This document shows positions 26,901 through 40,462 of a DNA stretch of 64,000 bases, piece by piece (positions within the stretch are counted from its first letter, which is position 1; every line of letters starts with the position of its first letter). Source of the stretch: Strongylocentrotus purpuratus (Eukaryota; Echinodermata; Echinoidea; Camarodonta; Strongylocentrotidae); assembly GCF_000002235.5 (NCBI RefSeq), contig NW_022145612.1, forward strand, positions 22,927,147 to 22,991,146, written 5' to 3'. A model generated the notes under the pieces. That model did not search any database. It had not been told where the DNA came from and saw only the letters and a program-made list of their open reading frames with translations. Position numbers and translations under genes: made by a program.

Positions 26901-29900
26901 CACTACCTGTCCATCAGAAATAAAAAGTGTTATCCAAATACAGATGTATTTTATGTAATTAAAGTCTAGGACTTTGACACCATGGTAATAACTGCTTTAT
27001 GACCTATACATGTATATTTATGAGTAGTTAAATCTCTAGTTCTACACCTTGCCTGAACATTTGAGATGGAATAATCTCTTCTAAACAAAGCAATATTAGC
27101 AAAACGTGCAATATTAGAGATTAGAGACTTTTAAACACCCACTTAATAACCAAGGCACAATGACTGGTAGTTTTAGTGAGTTTTTTCTGGCATCATAATC
27201 CTGTGTATATACAGATTTGTCAATAGTAGAAATTGAGTCAATTTCATGACACTATTGACTTCATCTTGTTGCTAAGCTGACCTACAAGTTGCCACGCTCT
27301 CCTGTTTTTATTGGACTTGTCAAAATGGAGCTCACCGTTATTAGTTTTCCAAATGAATATTATCTTTGTGTTGTAATCCCTGTGTATATAGCCGCTTGAG
27401 GCAGATCGTCTATCATGTAACTGCTACTGTATAGTGTATATTCACATGAATCTGTTTGTTTCATTATTCTATGGAGCATTTTACCTAACATGAAATGGGT
27501 CACATTTATGAACTCAAAATATTGCTAGTTGTACATCTTTATTTTCCTTTTCTTTTGAGTTGTTAGATTTTTCATTCCAATTTCTCTCTTTTTCTCTCCA
27601 TCTCCATAATAATCTCTAATTCTATCTTTAATCTACCCTTGATCTTTTTACATGCTTTTTTTCGCTTTTCCTCTGTGCCTCTCTTATACTTCATTAACCC
27701 ATATTTTGTATATCATCTTACCCATTAAGTTTCTTCTCTCTCCTCAATATTTGTAGAATAATGGGAAATTAGCCCAGTTTAGAAAATAGCAAATACATTG
27801 GATGGAACATGCTGAACTAATCACAGAAGACCAGTCATCTCAATTAAGAATCGTCCCAAATAAAATGCAATATTCATCAACAAGTCTGAAATTATTAAAT
27901 AATAGAGCAGCCGCCAATCAACCTCTGAGGGGAAAATTGAAATTACTCTTAACTTGTGTTGCTCTCAAAACACATAACAGTTCCTTACTCGCTTCCCTCA
28001 TACATATAATAAACCGTTAATAAAGAAAGGTCAAGCATTCCTGGAAATGCAGTATTGGCTGTGATTTTCTGTTTTTCAGATCATGCAAATCTGTATTTCA
28101 TATTTTACATCACTGCGTATTAAATTGGTTACTTGTTGTAGTCATCGATTTGAGGCCGCAGAAGGAACTTTTATATCTAAGGAAGATTTTTTTGTTGAAA
28201 ATGTCAACAATAATAACAAAATATAATTGTAAACTGTAGCAACCAGTTTTCTTATGAGAATGCTCTCTTTATGTAGATAGTTAACTAAACTGAGCAAAGT
28301 AAAGCTTTTTAGGAGCTGTCTGTTTGCATTATCACTTTTTATTGTGAAATCTTGGGATTCATTCTGTTACAGAAAATTAGAAAATGTATAACTTTATTTG
28401 GCTATGTAATCAAGTGTATACCAGTCCAATGTGCAGAATAAATATTATACAAATTTTACGTTGGTGTCATAAATATCAATAAATCAATACCACTCATCGG
28501 TAGACTGGGTGTCAATATGCAATATTGCGTAACTCTGTCCATTTAGCACCAACACGTACGATAGTATGCTTGTAATGGATCCGGCTTTCACAAACTCAGT
28601 TTTTCTGCTTCGCTGGGTGTTACTTATTGATTTGTGGGCGCGTGTTTAGCTACCCAATTCAGCGTTTAGTGAAGGGCTTTATGTTTTTTGTATGCCTGAT
28701 CAGGCTGGCAATCTAGCTACAGCTCGATGGCTGACAGTTTTGAGTTACAGACATGGGGAATTATTAATACCTTCTCTGTACGGTCTATATGGCTCAGTTC
28801 AAGCAGAGATGGTATTCATGCTGAATTAAATATGAAGTCTTATTGGAAAAAAAAATTGCTTTTGTGTGTTCACACGTTTCCTGCTCCCTCCTACCATCTT
28901 TCTTTAAAAAACATTTTTTTTACTCTCTTTGTAAAATTTTATATTCGAGTTACTCTCTCTCTCTCTTTTCTCTTCTTTTTCACTCTCTTGTTTGTTGTTT
29001 TTGTCATTTCATTATGTCACATATTTCATAAGCCCATGATTCTGTAAACTACATTTATCTCCGCAACCCTATTGATTTCTATATTGAGAAATACCAGTAT
29101 TATTCATTGTAATAAATGTTGTGTGTACCAAGATAGGAATTGACACTAGGGTGTTTTAAAATCAAATAATGAAATGTGAATAAAAGCCATGCGTTTTATT
29201 TTAAATGTCAGTTTTGTAGATTGGTACCAAATTTGCAAAGGTTTGAACTCAGTTGCTGCAGATGTTTCGTAGGAGTTTAATTGTTTGCTTATTTTCAATT
29301 GGCCAAAAGAAGCTGTATGGTAAATTCATATCATGATGCTCATCTGAGAACCTCCAAATTACTGTTGAATGAAATAATTTTCAAATATTTTCTGAAGATT
29401 TTGTCTTATTATTGATGGTTCCGTACAAAGAGATGTTGTTGTCTGTATGGTCAGCAGCTAGATGTATTATGGGACTTATGATTGATGAGTGGGTTAGGAG
29501 TTCACAGTCAAGACCTGTCTGGCTACTGATGTGTCTGTCAGTTTGTCTGTTAATTCCTCTGTCTCTCTGTCTGTCTCTTTGCCATCCATCTTTATCTCTC
29601 TCTACCCCTCTCTATCTGCCCCTCTCTATCTCTCTCTCTCTCCTCCTCTCTCCCTCTCTCCCTCTCTCCTCTCTCCTCTCTCCTCTCTCCTCTCTCCTCT
29701 CTCCTTCTCTCCCTCACTGTCAAATTTTGAGGCAGTCATATGTTTCATATTTTTCAATATCATTTGCGTATCTTTTTATTTTTTAATATTCTTTAATCCA
29801 TTCTATGCTCTTTATTCATATGTAAGGACTTGATATACTCATTTTCCAATTCTGCACTTCTTAATGCATAACGATTTCTCACCTTTCCCCCTCTCTCCTC

Positions 29901-32900
29901 AATCTATTCTCCATCTAATCCTCCCATTAGTTTCTACTTTCTCACCCGCTCCTGTGTAGAATATGGGAGATAACATATTAAACAACACATGATTCCCTAA
30001 CGACCCATTAGCACTGGTGCAAGGCGGTCAATAATTGCTTGCCTGTTGAAGAGTGCCCTCATCCTACCCTCCAACCCAGCCCATCGTAATCACCGACTAG
30101 CAATGCTGCACTTACATCTCAAACACGGTGTAATACTTGAAGACGCAGAATACATTAATGAGTAACCCTGTAGCGTTAATTTGGGATGTCCACAGACTAC
30201 GTCATAGGCCGATGATGCGGGGTTGAGATAAGAGGAAGGGGAAGGGTATCTTCCATATACCTGTCATTCCGTGATGGATACGTGTTGGATGTTAAGCCCT
30301 TCTCCCTGCCCCACAGCCAGAGAGCGAGGAGGGGGAGAGAGGGGGGTAACATGAATTAGGTTGACCGTGATGAATGAAGATGGGATATTATAAGTGAATG
30401 AACCATTTAGGCTCTTTGCACAGGGTTTACTGCGTTCATGACCGCAAAAGCGTTGACTTCATTTAGCGGTCGGCCGAGAGTGGTGATTCTTGCTCTGCGC
30501 TCTATACTTTCTTACCGTTTTTGCAACATGTGGGGATTTCATTAGCAGGGTTCGTAGTGAGACCCCTGAGATTGGGTATGAGTAATAATATCGATAAGGA
30601 AGTGAAAGAGTGCGAGGCAGACACACCCTGCCAACTGAATTAGGAGAGAGTGAGATAGAAACATAATGAGAATTATTTATTTTAAGGAAACAAAAGATGT
30701 ATTTTAGAAAATTAAAAAAAATGAGACGTATTGTTCATATTCCAATTAGAAAGACATATTTTGGGGCCTTCTGACTTTAAAAATCAGAGATTATTCAAAA
30801 ACAAGGGATTTTGTCATTTCTAAGGAAATTCATAGAGACACAAGGCTCAAACAAATTATTTGTGTGTGTGTGTGGTAAAAAGATTGTTGTGGATGTTTCA
30901 ATAACTCTAAAACAGACAGGTGTATTGATCAATCTGGATGTCAAGAAATGGCATTTAAAAGGAGATATGAGGCGAGCCAAAGATGTCAGTTTTATCCGGT
31001 AATTGGGATCTGTTGATGATATGATACGGAAATGCATACCTCATTAAAGCAGGTAGTGGCGTGGAACAGCCTTGCATGTTTGCCAAGATTGGATTGAAGA
31101 CCTTGGTGTAATAAGACAGACATGGTCGAGAAGTTGTAGAATTTGATTAATTTCCTCTCTCTCTCTTTTTATTATTGGCATATATTTCTAAGTGAGCAAA
31201 AGGAAAGTGACACCAGTGCTTACAACTTTAGTATTTTTTTCTCACTATTTAAAGATTTGAAAGGGGAAATTTTAAGGTATTTTGAGCTTAACAAGTGGTC
31301 GTTGCTTTCTGCAGTAGATATGAAAACAGCTGAATAAGGTTAAGGGTTAATTTCTGGTGAAGTATGAGGTGATTTTTATACATTCATGATTTCTTCTTTA
31401 TATATAATATTTATGCTATTTAATCTGTTTTTGAAAAGACATCAACATTCAAAGGAAATAACTTTCAATAATGTTTTTGTGCTGTATGCTCTTATCGTCT
31501 CATTCATTCTTTTATTTGAGCTAGAAGAGCCACACAAAAGAGCACCCAGTCATCAGCCATCCATTATGTATCAGTTGTTGGAAGGCTGGTAATGATACTC
31601 TGCTTTTGAGGGTAGTTATTTGGCCGACTTGGAAATAATTAGCAACCTGACCCTGTTTAACCCACACCTTACATCAGACCTTCTCAAACCTTCCCATCCA
31701 AACATCAACATCTAAAAACAAACAAGCTTTTCTTCTTGTGTCTTTTGTGACTTCAGCTTGGATGTAATCAAAGAAGTGTTGGTATGTAACAGGATGCAAT
31801 CAGGTCAAGAAGTCTTGGCTAGGAAACCATACCTTGATGATCGAGTCTGCTCAGACTTTAGAAACAAGCAGACAGATTACACATCATCCGTCGTATATAA
31901 CTTTCGGCGGAAGAAATAAAAGGGTATCGATCGTATAGTTGTCATTTCCAGCGAGGTAATTGTGTTCCAATTTCTTCCCGATAATGCTCCATGTTTTAGC
32001 AGCAAATGGGTGGATCATGTGACTGTGAAGTGTTATGTCAGTCAGGGAATAAATAATTCTACTTTATAAAGAAAAGTGTACAACTCCTGAAGTGAAGTGT
32101 ATCTTACAGAAGTCAATTCAAGCATCCTGCTGATATCAATGTATTGTATCGTTTTGAAATCGACATATAGTACGTCACAATAACATTTTTTGCTTATTAA
32201 ATGAATTAATGAATAATCAGCTGAGCCTTGTAATGGCCTTTACTATTGAATCTTAGAGCCTTTTCTATAGAATAAAAGAGAATTAAATAAATAACACAAT
32301 AATGCAAAGTTATCTTAGTTTTTTTAATTAAAATTGGATTAAGTGTTAATTAATTGAAAATTCCAAAAGATTTTGACTTACTTAGGTTTTGACCTGCTTT
32401 TATCCTAATGTGTCACCTCAGACGGTTTCTTCTTGGTATCTGTTTACACAGAATAGGGACTGTATCAAACATCCCCTTGTCATTGATTCATCCATTGGCC
32501 GTGATACAAAGCTCGTAGTATCACCTCGCTCGCCTTACATCCATTATACCCTGTCTTGAATACTGATTTTGAGGGCAGGAACCAATTTGTAGTTATTAAT
32601 TCTTCTCCTCTGAGAATCTGAGAAGTAGACTACCTACAATGCCTTTCATAGAGGAGAGGTGTCAGACCATAGAAAGTAGGTTTCAGGCCACGGTTATGAG
32701 AGGAAGCGAAGGCCGGCTGGCTACCTACCATCATTACCTTTCAGCCCTACAAAAGAGATTCGACTCGGTAATTTGCTGTCGATGCGAGATTGGAACAAGA
32801 TATCATTTCCGTCCAAGCCCCTTCCCCCCGTCGGCTATCTGACTTTGCATCTAATATTGTGACAAAATGCATTCATATATGATGTCATGCTATGTATAAT

Positions 32901-35900
32901 GCATGGGGGAATTCTGTATCCTTTACCGATTCAGGAGCGAGCGGATTAAAGCCGCTTTCGCAAATCTTTTGCTTGGGACAACACTCCATTGATTGTAGCG
33001 GCGAGCACAACAAAAGTTGTCAAATGACATGTATTTAGGACAGAGATGCACACTTCTTGGCAGGAGTATTGAATACTTAATGCGTCGCTGATTATGAGGG
33101 GGTATCTCAAACATAAAAAGAGGATCAAATATGCTTACATTCAGAGGGTTACACTGTTCTTAAGTATCTAGCTTGAGAACTGTAGCAGTGTGCATGGATC
33201 AGAAACGGATGTGTGCTTGAATTAAGTGTGAAAATTGAGCTTAGTGCAGGTGTTTGTGATGCGAGAATTAGGTGTTCTGTATTATCTCATACATGTACGG
33301 GCAATAATAAAATGTCACTCCAGGCTAAAAGAAGTTGATATGAAATCACATGACGTACTATCAGATTTTTCAAAGACATTTCTAAAACATCAGATTGTGT
33401 TGAAATTGGAGGATGTTGAAGTACATTTCTATTATGAATTGTGTTTTTTTGTTAGCATCACATTTTTCTTTTATATCATTTGCATTTAGTGGCAGATGTA
33501 ATAGTTGCTGGGCTTCAGTCAGTCTATGACTTTGTCATATTTCCTGTCAACTTGCAAATATCATAATAGGGTAAAAATAGAATGGCCTGGTTCTTATATG
33601 TTGGGTTTTGATACATCTTATTATATTCAATTTTACTCTCTCATACAAGCTAAAGAAGAAATTCTTTTGATTAATAATGTATCATTATTTTATTTTTATT
33701 TTCTGTAGTTTGAAGACTGCCTGTATGAAGGAAACGCTCTACTGGATGATCTTCAGATGGACATGTTAGAACAAACGCACCAAGAAGCCATGCAGTTCAC
33801 AGCTTGTCTACTACACTCGGTAAGAAACCTAAATCACATTTTAACTCTTCCCCTCTTCTTGAACTAAATATTTTACTATAAAACCAGATACTTTGGTATT
33901 ACAACAGATATGAAACAGTCACAAATTGTTTAAGATGTTCATTTTTATGGTAAGAATTAGGGGAAAATGCACTGTTTTAATTCATTATTTTTTTGCGGCA
34001 TGAAACTTTAGCAAATGGGACCACTCCCAAAATTCATGACGTTTCATGCATATGAAAGTTTCTGGCTGTACAGTACTACATACTGAATCTATTCTGCTAA
34101 TATTTCATGTGTTTCAAATAAATATGGATGAAGAAGATGGATAGAACATCACAACCAACATTTCTGCTATGGAAAGAACCGAAATGCTTCGAAAAAATAA
34201 ACAACTGAGCTGCATTTAGAAGAGGAAAAGCAGATATACACATCTTGCTTTGCTTGAAATGTAAAGACAGACAGACAGATAAATAAACAAGAGTAGGGAG
34301 TCACACAGACTGACTGACTGACAGACAGACAGACTGATAGAGCATGAGAGAGAGAGAGAGAGAGAGAAAGCATGGATACTTCTAAATAATAGAGATGATG
34401 GATGGAAGTGAAATATAAGATGCCATTTCAAAAGACAGAAAGTCTAAAAAGGCTGAAATTGTGATGAAAAGTATAGAGTAGGTCCATCAGTCAGTCAGCG
34501 TCAAGCACTCCCAGGTTTTGTTTGATGCGCCACCGTGGAATGAACACAATCTGCTGCTTTCTTCTTCTTCACATTAGCCTTAGTCACAAGGCACTTTATG
34601 TCTGCATTCTCTCCTCTTCTCTCCTAAATTTACATCGCATCATTAAAGCATTTTACCCCCAAAATACAAAAAAAATCTTGAAACGTATTTCTCGATGAGG
34701 ACTACCAATATTAGTCATATCCCAGTCCTACTGATACTGTAGCCCCTAGATAGGACTTGAATATGGAACCCTTTTTGTATTTAAACAAAAATTATTGGAG
34801 ACCCTAGCTAAACATACTCACAGTACTTTTCTCATCAAGAGGAGCCTACACATCCATTTCAGTCATTTTCATTTTAAACTAATACTTAAGTCCAAGGAGT
34901 AGTACTAGCTTTCAAATCAAATTAGTAGTTGAAACATTAACAGTTTTCATGATAAATCACTTTTACAATTGAAGAAACAAATCAAATTAATAGTCTGAAA
35001 TATTGATAAATTGACATATGTATATCTTTTAACAATTTAAGATGTTGACTGAAGATGCGAAGGATGAAAATTTGAATGGTCTGGTATGAAGACTGTATTT
35101 TAGGAGAGCATGCATAGCCAGGAGTATTGTATGGATATTTGATAGGGTATTGTTACTCTGTGCGTGATTTAGAGGATGAGGTATGATTGTGATATGATAG
35201 CATGCTAGATCACCATGGTAATTGGCCATAGCAAGGAGCAACAAGGACGAGTTGCACAGAGAGGTTTCCCTGTGGGTGAAGGGATATAGGAGGGTGATAT
35301 TTGTTGTCCCTTTAGAGAGAGAAAGAGAGGAGGGGAAGAGATAGAGAGAGAGATAACAAGAGAGATACAGATATAGATACAGAGAGACAGAAAGAAAGAG
35401 AGAGATACAGAGAGAGAGACAGAGAGAGAGAGAGAGATACAGAGATAGATACAGATATAGAGAGACAGATACAAAGGCAGAGACAGAGAGAGACAGAGAG
35501 AGAAAGTAACAGATAGAAACAGAGATACACACTCAAGTACATATAGGAAGGTAAAGAGAGAGAGACAGTGAGGTGGTAGAAGGATTGTGAGAGATACAGA
35601 ACAAATGAAGTATAGGCCTAGATAAAATATTATTAAGAACGATATGTACTGCAGTCAGTCCTGATCTAGATTTAGTCACTTATCCCAGTTAAAGTTTTCC
35701 AGCCCCATCTTATATATCTCATATTGATTTCATCTCACGAAGAGGTAATATTTCCAAGCGCATTTGGTGATTATCAATAGAGAGGAATCACTGTGGATGT
35801 GTTCCTCTCTCCCCATTTTCTACTATTTAAATCAAAAGCAGCGAAGATTGGAAATGTGAGAATACGTCTAGCTATGTTATAGATATGTTTTGTTGGGTTA

Positions 35901-38900
35901 ACATTCCAGAACCTTACAAATTCCCGGTATGCAGCATGGTGGGTGAAATGCATGGTATGTAAATGCGGAGGATGTATGCATCAATTCCAGTCAGTCTTGG
36001 GGCAACATGACGATCATCAATTATTAGAAGAAAATATGCCAGCATGTATCACATGGTGACAGGTTAGGTTAACAATTCAGGAGGGAAGGTATATGTCCTG
36101 TGTACAAGAAACATCCATGCTACGATAACCAAGCGTCAATGTGTGGGACCTATTGGGGAAAAGGATGAATAGATAGTATCTCCTTAGAGCCAGAAAATAC
36201 ATGAGTAGGTGTCTTTCTTGCTTTCATCAGATGATAGTTAATGTTGTGATGGAAGAAAGAATTTTACTCTGCCAAATTAATCCCTACATTGATGCCCTGT
36301 TTTATCACAAACGGCCGAGGATTGTGTTTTCATTCTGGGTTCAAGAATGCTCTTGTGAATATTTCTGCACAAAGAAGTATGTAAAGAGAGATTTATTGCC
36401 TGTGGAATGAAGATGGCTGGAAATACCTTAGCGACAGACAAGTTCAAAAGTTTGGTGACCTCTGTTCATCATCACGACAGATATACCAGTGACAATCACC
36501 CCTCCCCCAAATCCTACACCCACTCTCAAGTCACAGATGTCATCGTAAATTTCCACATCTAAGAGCAGTCCTGTTCAGCATGTATCACAATTTATACTTT
36601 CTTTCTTTAGGCGTTTTACTCCCAAACTCCAGAATTGAATGTGGCCAAATATGTGAGATAGAATCTTCAATAGATCTGAGGACATTCACTCTGGGCCTTT
36701 TGTCATGTTCAGTTTCCTCTCTTCTAAGAAGAAGTAAGGGAACATTTTCGTTTAGGGGGAAAAAAGAGTTTATTTGCATTTTTAACTTTTCTCGCCCCGG
36801 TGCAAATTGATGGCTGCTATTACTGCCCTGACAAAATAGCCTGCAACCATGAGCGGTATCGCTTTTCTGCAACAGCCAACGACGACTATTAATTTGTGGC
36901 CGAGACGGGAGTGCGATATCGGCAGTGCCGTGGCGATTTAATCATGCCTGGGATGGTTTCCATCCACCCGACCATCGACCACAGTCTCGTGCTGGCGGTC
37001 TCATGCAAGTCAGATGTGTTTTACATAGGAGTCGCCTTACCCCCACCCTTTCGTTCTGTAGGGGGCCCCTAAAGTGGTGTCACTGTGTAAATTGCCCTCT
37101 AAAATGCCACATTTTTGTTCAATTTGCTTCGATTTTGTGGGAAATACTTCAGTGACTCATCCTGATACCACTCTAATCAGACTTTTCAGAAGAGGGATTT
37201 GGTTTGCAAAAAGAAGCTGTTAAAAAAGAAATTTAAGCTGTTCTTATTATTCTGACCACCATGCAACTTTGGCTTCAATCATATAATACCTTGAACATAA
37301 CACCAGAATTCTGATGAGACAGAATAGAGAAAATATTCCAACGAGACTGAGTTAATAGAAAAAAGAAAAAAATAGCATAATTGTGAATTCAATTCTATCA
37401 TTTGACAATCAAGCCATTGTCTAATCGCTAATCCTTTGATGTGTTTTCACATTTATCTTGAGTAAGTGACCTTTGCCGGGGAAGATACCATTATAAATCA
37501 AATGTTGACCCGATATCAGTTACTCTACCAGACTTTGAGAAGTTCCAGTGGTGAAAGCTATCCTTTCTCTCCTGTGTCTTTCTCTAAGATTTCTCTAAGA
37601 TTTATTATGGTCACACAGCTAGGGTCACTTTACAGATTGAATTCTCAAGTCTTATTTGGGGATGGATGATAGTGTAGGAAGGGAAGTCGGATACTTTGTT
37701 TATTTCAAAGTCTAGCGAGTATCTCATCAGAGATGACCTTGTGCTTAAGAAATCAGCTTCCATGATAACCTAAGTGCTCCCTGGAGATTGAGGAAGATAT
37801 AAGTATCGTGACTAGTGTGATTCTGCTCTAATTTAGCATTGTAATGCAACCCTTGTTTTTAGGATACCCTATACTTGAAAGCATTAATTTTTTACATTTT
37901 TAAGTGAGTGAAAATCTGTCCACAGGGAAAAGTGATTCAATTGTGAGAAAATTTGTCTTCAAGTTGTGACTGCATTGCAACTGGATTTAAATATATCGCT
38001 TGTGGTGTTTTACATGTATATAAGTTAAAGTTGAAGGAAATTGAGTGTCTGAAACACATTTTATTTTATTTGTTCATTTACACATTGACGTCAGAGGCTG
38101 CAGATAGAAATAAAGACAAATTGAAGCAAAATAGAAATTTGCTGCTTACAAAATGTGGGACATTATAGAGATGTGAGCATTTTACACAAAAAGATACAAT
38201 CTCTTAGAAACGAGTTCTCTTTCGTATGAAGCAAACACACAGACAAAAAGAAACATGCCATTGATTGGCAGATGGTGCCAGACTCGGAAAGAGCGTTCGC
38301 ATATCACACACTTTTAACCAACCTCTTTCAGAAATACCCTAGAATTGTAACACCTCTCTTTTCCTGCGTTCTAACCGTTCACACTTGTCGCACATGTACC
38401 AATATCCGCACACCTTTAGCAAATAGCAGCTTGACGTCACATCACCCGGGGAGGTATGCGTTTTAGTCGGAGCAATACGAGATGGGGTGGGAGGGAGACG
38501 GAGGGGGAGAGAGAGAGAATGGGATAGGGATGAGAGGAGGGATTGAAAATAGCTTTTGATAAAAGTTTCACCTGGGGAGATATCCTTTTAGGTGAGAGAT
38601 GTAAGGACAGCAAGGGGAGAGAGATGAAAAGATAGAATGATAGAATGAATGTGTGAGATGTATAAAGGAAGAGCGAGGGATTGAAACTGTAGAAATGGGG
38701 ACATGAATGGAGTATATGATTGTAAATGTAACTCTTTCCTTTCCTGGATCAATAGTCAGAGAGAGAGAGAGAGAAAGAGAAGAAACATATTAGACATGCA
38801 AGCGATAGAGGAGAGAGGGATGTTGGTGATGGAGATTTCTTGATTGAAAGAGAGTATAGGAAATCATATTCGGGAAAGGAGAGAAGATCGACTGACCGAT

Positions 38901-40429
38901 TATACATTGATAGGAAAATGTGGAGAGGAAAAGGAATGTAGGGCCAGGTAGACAGACTGGCAGACAGATATGTGACGCTTTTAGAAACCGGTTTAAAAAA
39001 AAAGAAGATTGGTGGACACATTTCATTTCACCAGCGGAGTGTTGACTTGGCCTCTTGTGGGGCTCGGGATAGGTAATAGGAAAGATGACACAAGAATGCA
39101 CTTTAGTGGGCCGCTCGCAGGTAGGGTAGAATGTGACAAGAATGTTGGATCAAATAAGATGATAAGACAGGTTCGGTACATGAATGGACCCTATGAAATG
39201 TAGTCTTCCAGATGTTAATGTTTCTTTGAAGTCAGTAATAAAATACTGATGTGTCAGTAATCAAAAGTGAAATGATCTAATGAAATTTAATATATCATCA
39301 GACTTGTACTTTGATGATACATGTTTATGTACAAATAGAAAATTTCAGTATTTATTTACTGTAATTTCTGTGTTATTTCTATCCTTTATAAAAGTGTCGA
39401 TGTAGCATTGCCATGCTATCAAAATGAAACTCTTAAAGTAGCATAATGTCACTTATCACTCAAAAATAACAATGTATTTTTTCTTCTCTTTTTTGAATGA
39501 CACAGGAGGGCAGACCAGATGATGATGGAACCACAGACACTGGAACAACTAACACCTCCAATCACCTAGAGAAGGACAGCGGTGTGGGAAGAGCTACGGA
39601 CGAGAGTACAAGACATGACGAGAGCTCAGAGCAAGAGATCCTGGTAGATGATGCAAGTATCAACCAGAAGTTCCCTGTGGATACCACTAGCTTGGGCAGT
39701 GGGGGTGACCTCAGGTACAGCAACGACAGCTTCACGTCCAACTCAACGGCGGAGCATGACTTCATGGGCCATGATATCTCAGTGGAGGAATGCATGAAGT
39801 TCCAAGCAGCTCTAGAGAGCAAGTGTGACAATAAGCATTTAAGGAGTGATACCGATGAAAGCATGAAAGGAAAAGAGACCAAAGTGATGAGGTTGGGATC
39901 AGACTCGATGGATACTACCAGTCAGAGTGGGGATTCGCTGAACAGGCCTTGTCGCAATCGCTTGATCTGTGATCAGCAGGATGAGCTACAGAAGGAAAGG
40001 AGAATCAATGGTCATGATGTGTGGTTGTCCAATCATGCACAGGATGAACAATTAGACACTATTCCTTGTCAATGTCCAAGCTCAGAATCAAGTCAAAAGG
40101 TTGATATGCCTGAGAAAGACAACTCACACCAACGACAAGAGGACCTGTCGCCAGAAACCAAAGAAGAAGCCAATAAGGAGAACGGCTTGCCATCCAATGA
40201 GAGGCAGCACAGAAGGTCTAGCTCAGGCTCAGGAAGATCTCATAGAGCTCCAAGAACTGTTCCTGGTAGTCCAGGAGGAAGGAGCAAATCTTCTTCAAGC
40301 TCCAGGGATAGATCAAAGAGCACTAGTAGTTCAGGGTCCACCAAGGGCTCGGGCAAGGACAAGCATTCTAGCCCCAGTAAGGGAGCATCCACAAACAATG
40401 GAGAAACAAACCACAAACATCAACAAACC

Positions 40430-40462
<33 letters not shown>

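Larger units (their letters stand above)
13743..33708 (+). other. PDZRN intron, 20 kb
   Basis: Runs from the donor GTAAGC to the acceptor TTCTGTAG. It holds an unassigned antisense open frame (14059-14463), a degenerate 60-base tandem repeat (about 16841-17085), a local duplication (17972-18128), CT-rich tracts (20831-21090, 29560-29715) and scattered AT-rich sequence. No exon belonging to the host gene is seen. Blocks near 19560-19760, 22290-22470, 30000-30480 and 32640-32850 have more complex, GC-richer sequence and could be regulatory. Nothing else could be supported. Confidence 0.75.
33820..39505 (+). other. PDZRN intron, 5.7 kb
   Basis: Runs from the donor GTAAGA to the acceptor CACAG. 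It contains CAGA/CTGA and GA microsatellites (34259-34365, 35310-35570, 38757-38781) and a GC-richer block at about 36600-37160 with a POU-type octamer. No coding exon is seen. Confidence 0.8.

Noticed and set aside
29412-29833. Open frames of 100-124 residues
   Set aside because: Ser/Leu/Pro repeats from the CTCTCCT tract.
35029-35542. A 167-residue multi-Leu membrane-like frame on the minus strand
   Set aside because: Its hydrophobic repeats come from a GA/GATA microsatellite.
39497-39505. ATG at 39497 as the start of an intronless 584-residue protein
   Set aside because: The ATG lies before the splice acceptor CACAG; upstream exons continue the same conserved protein in frame.
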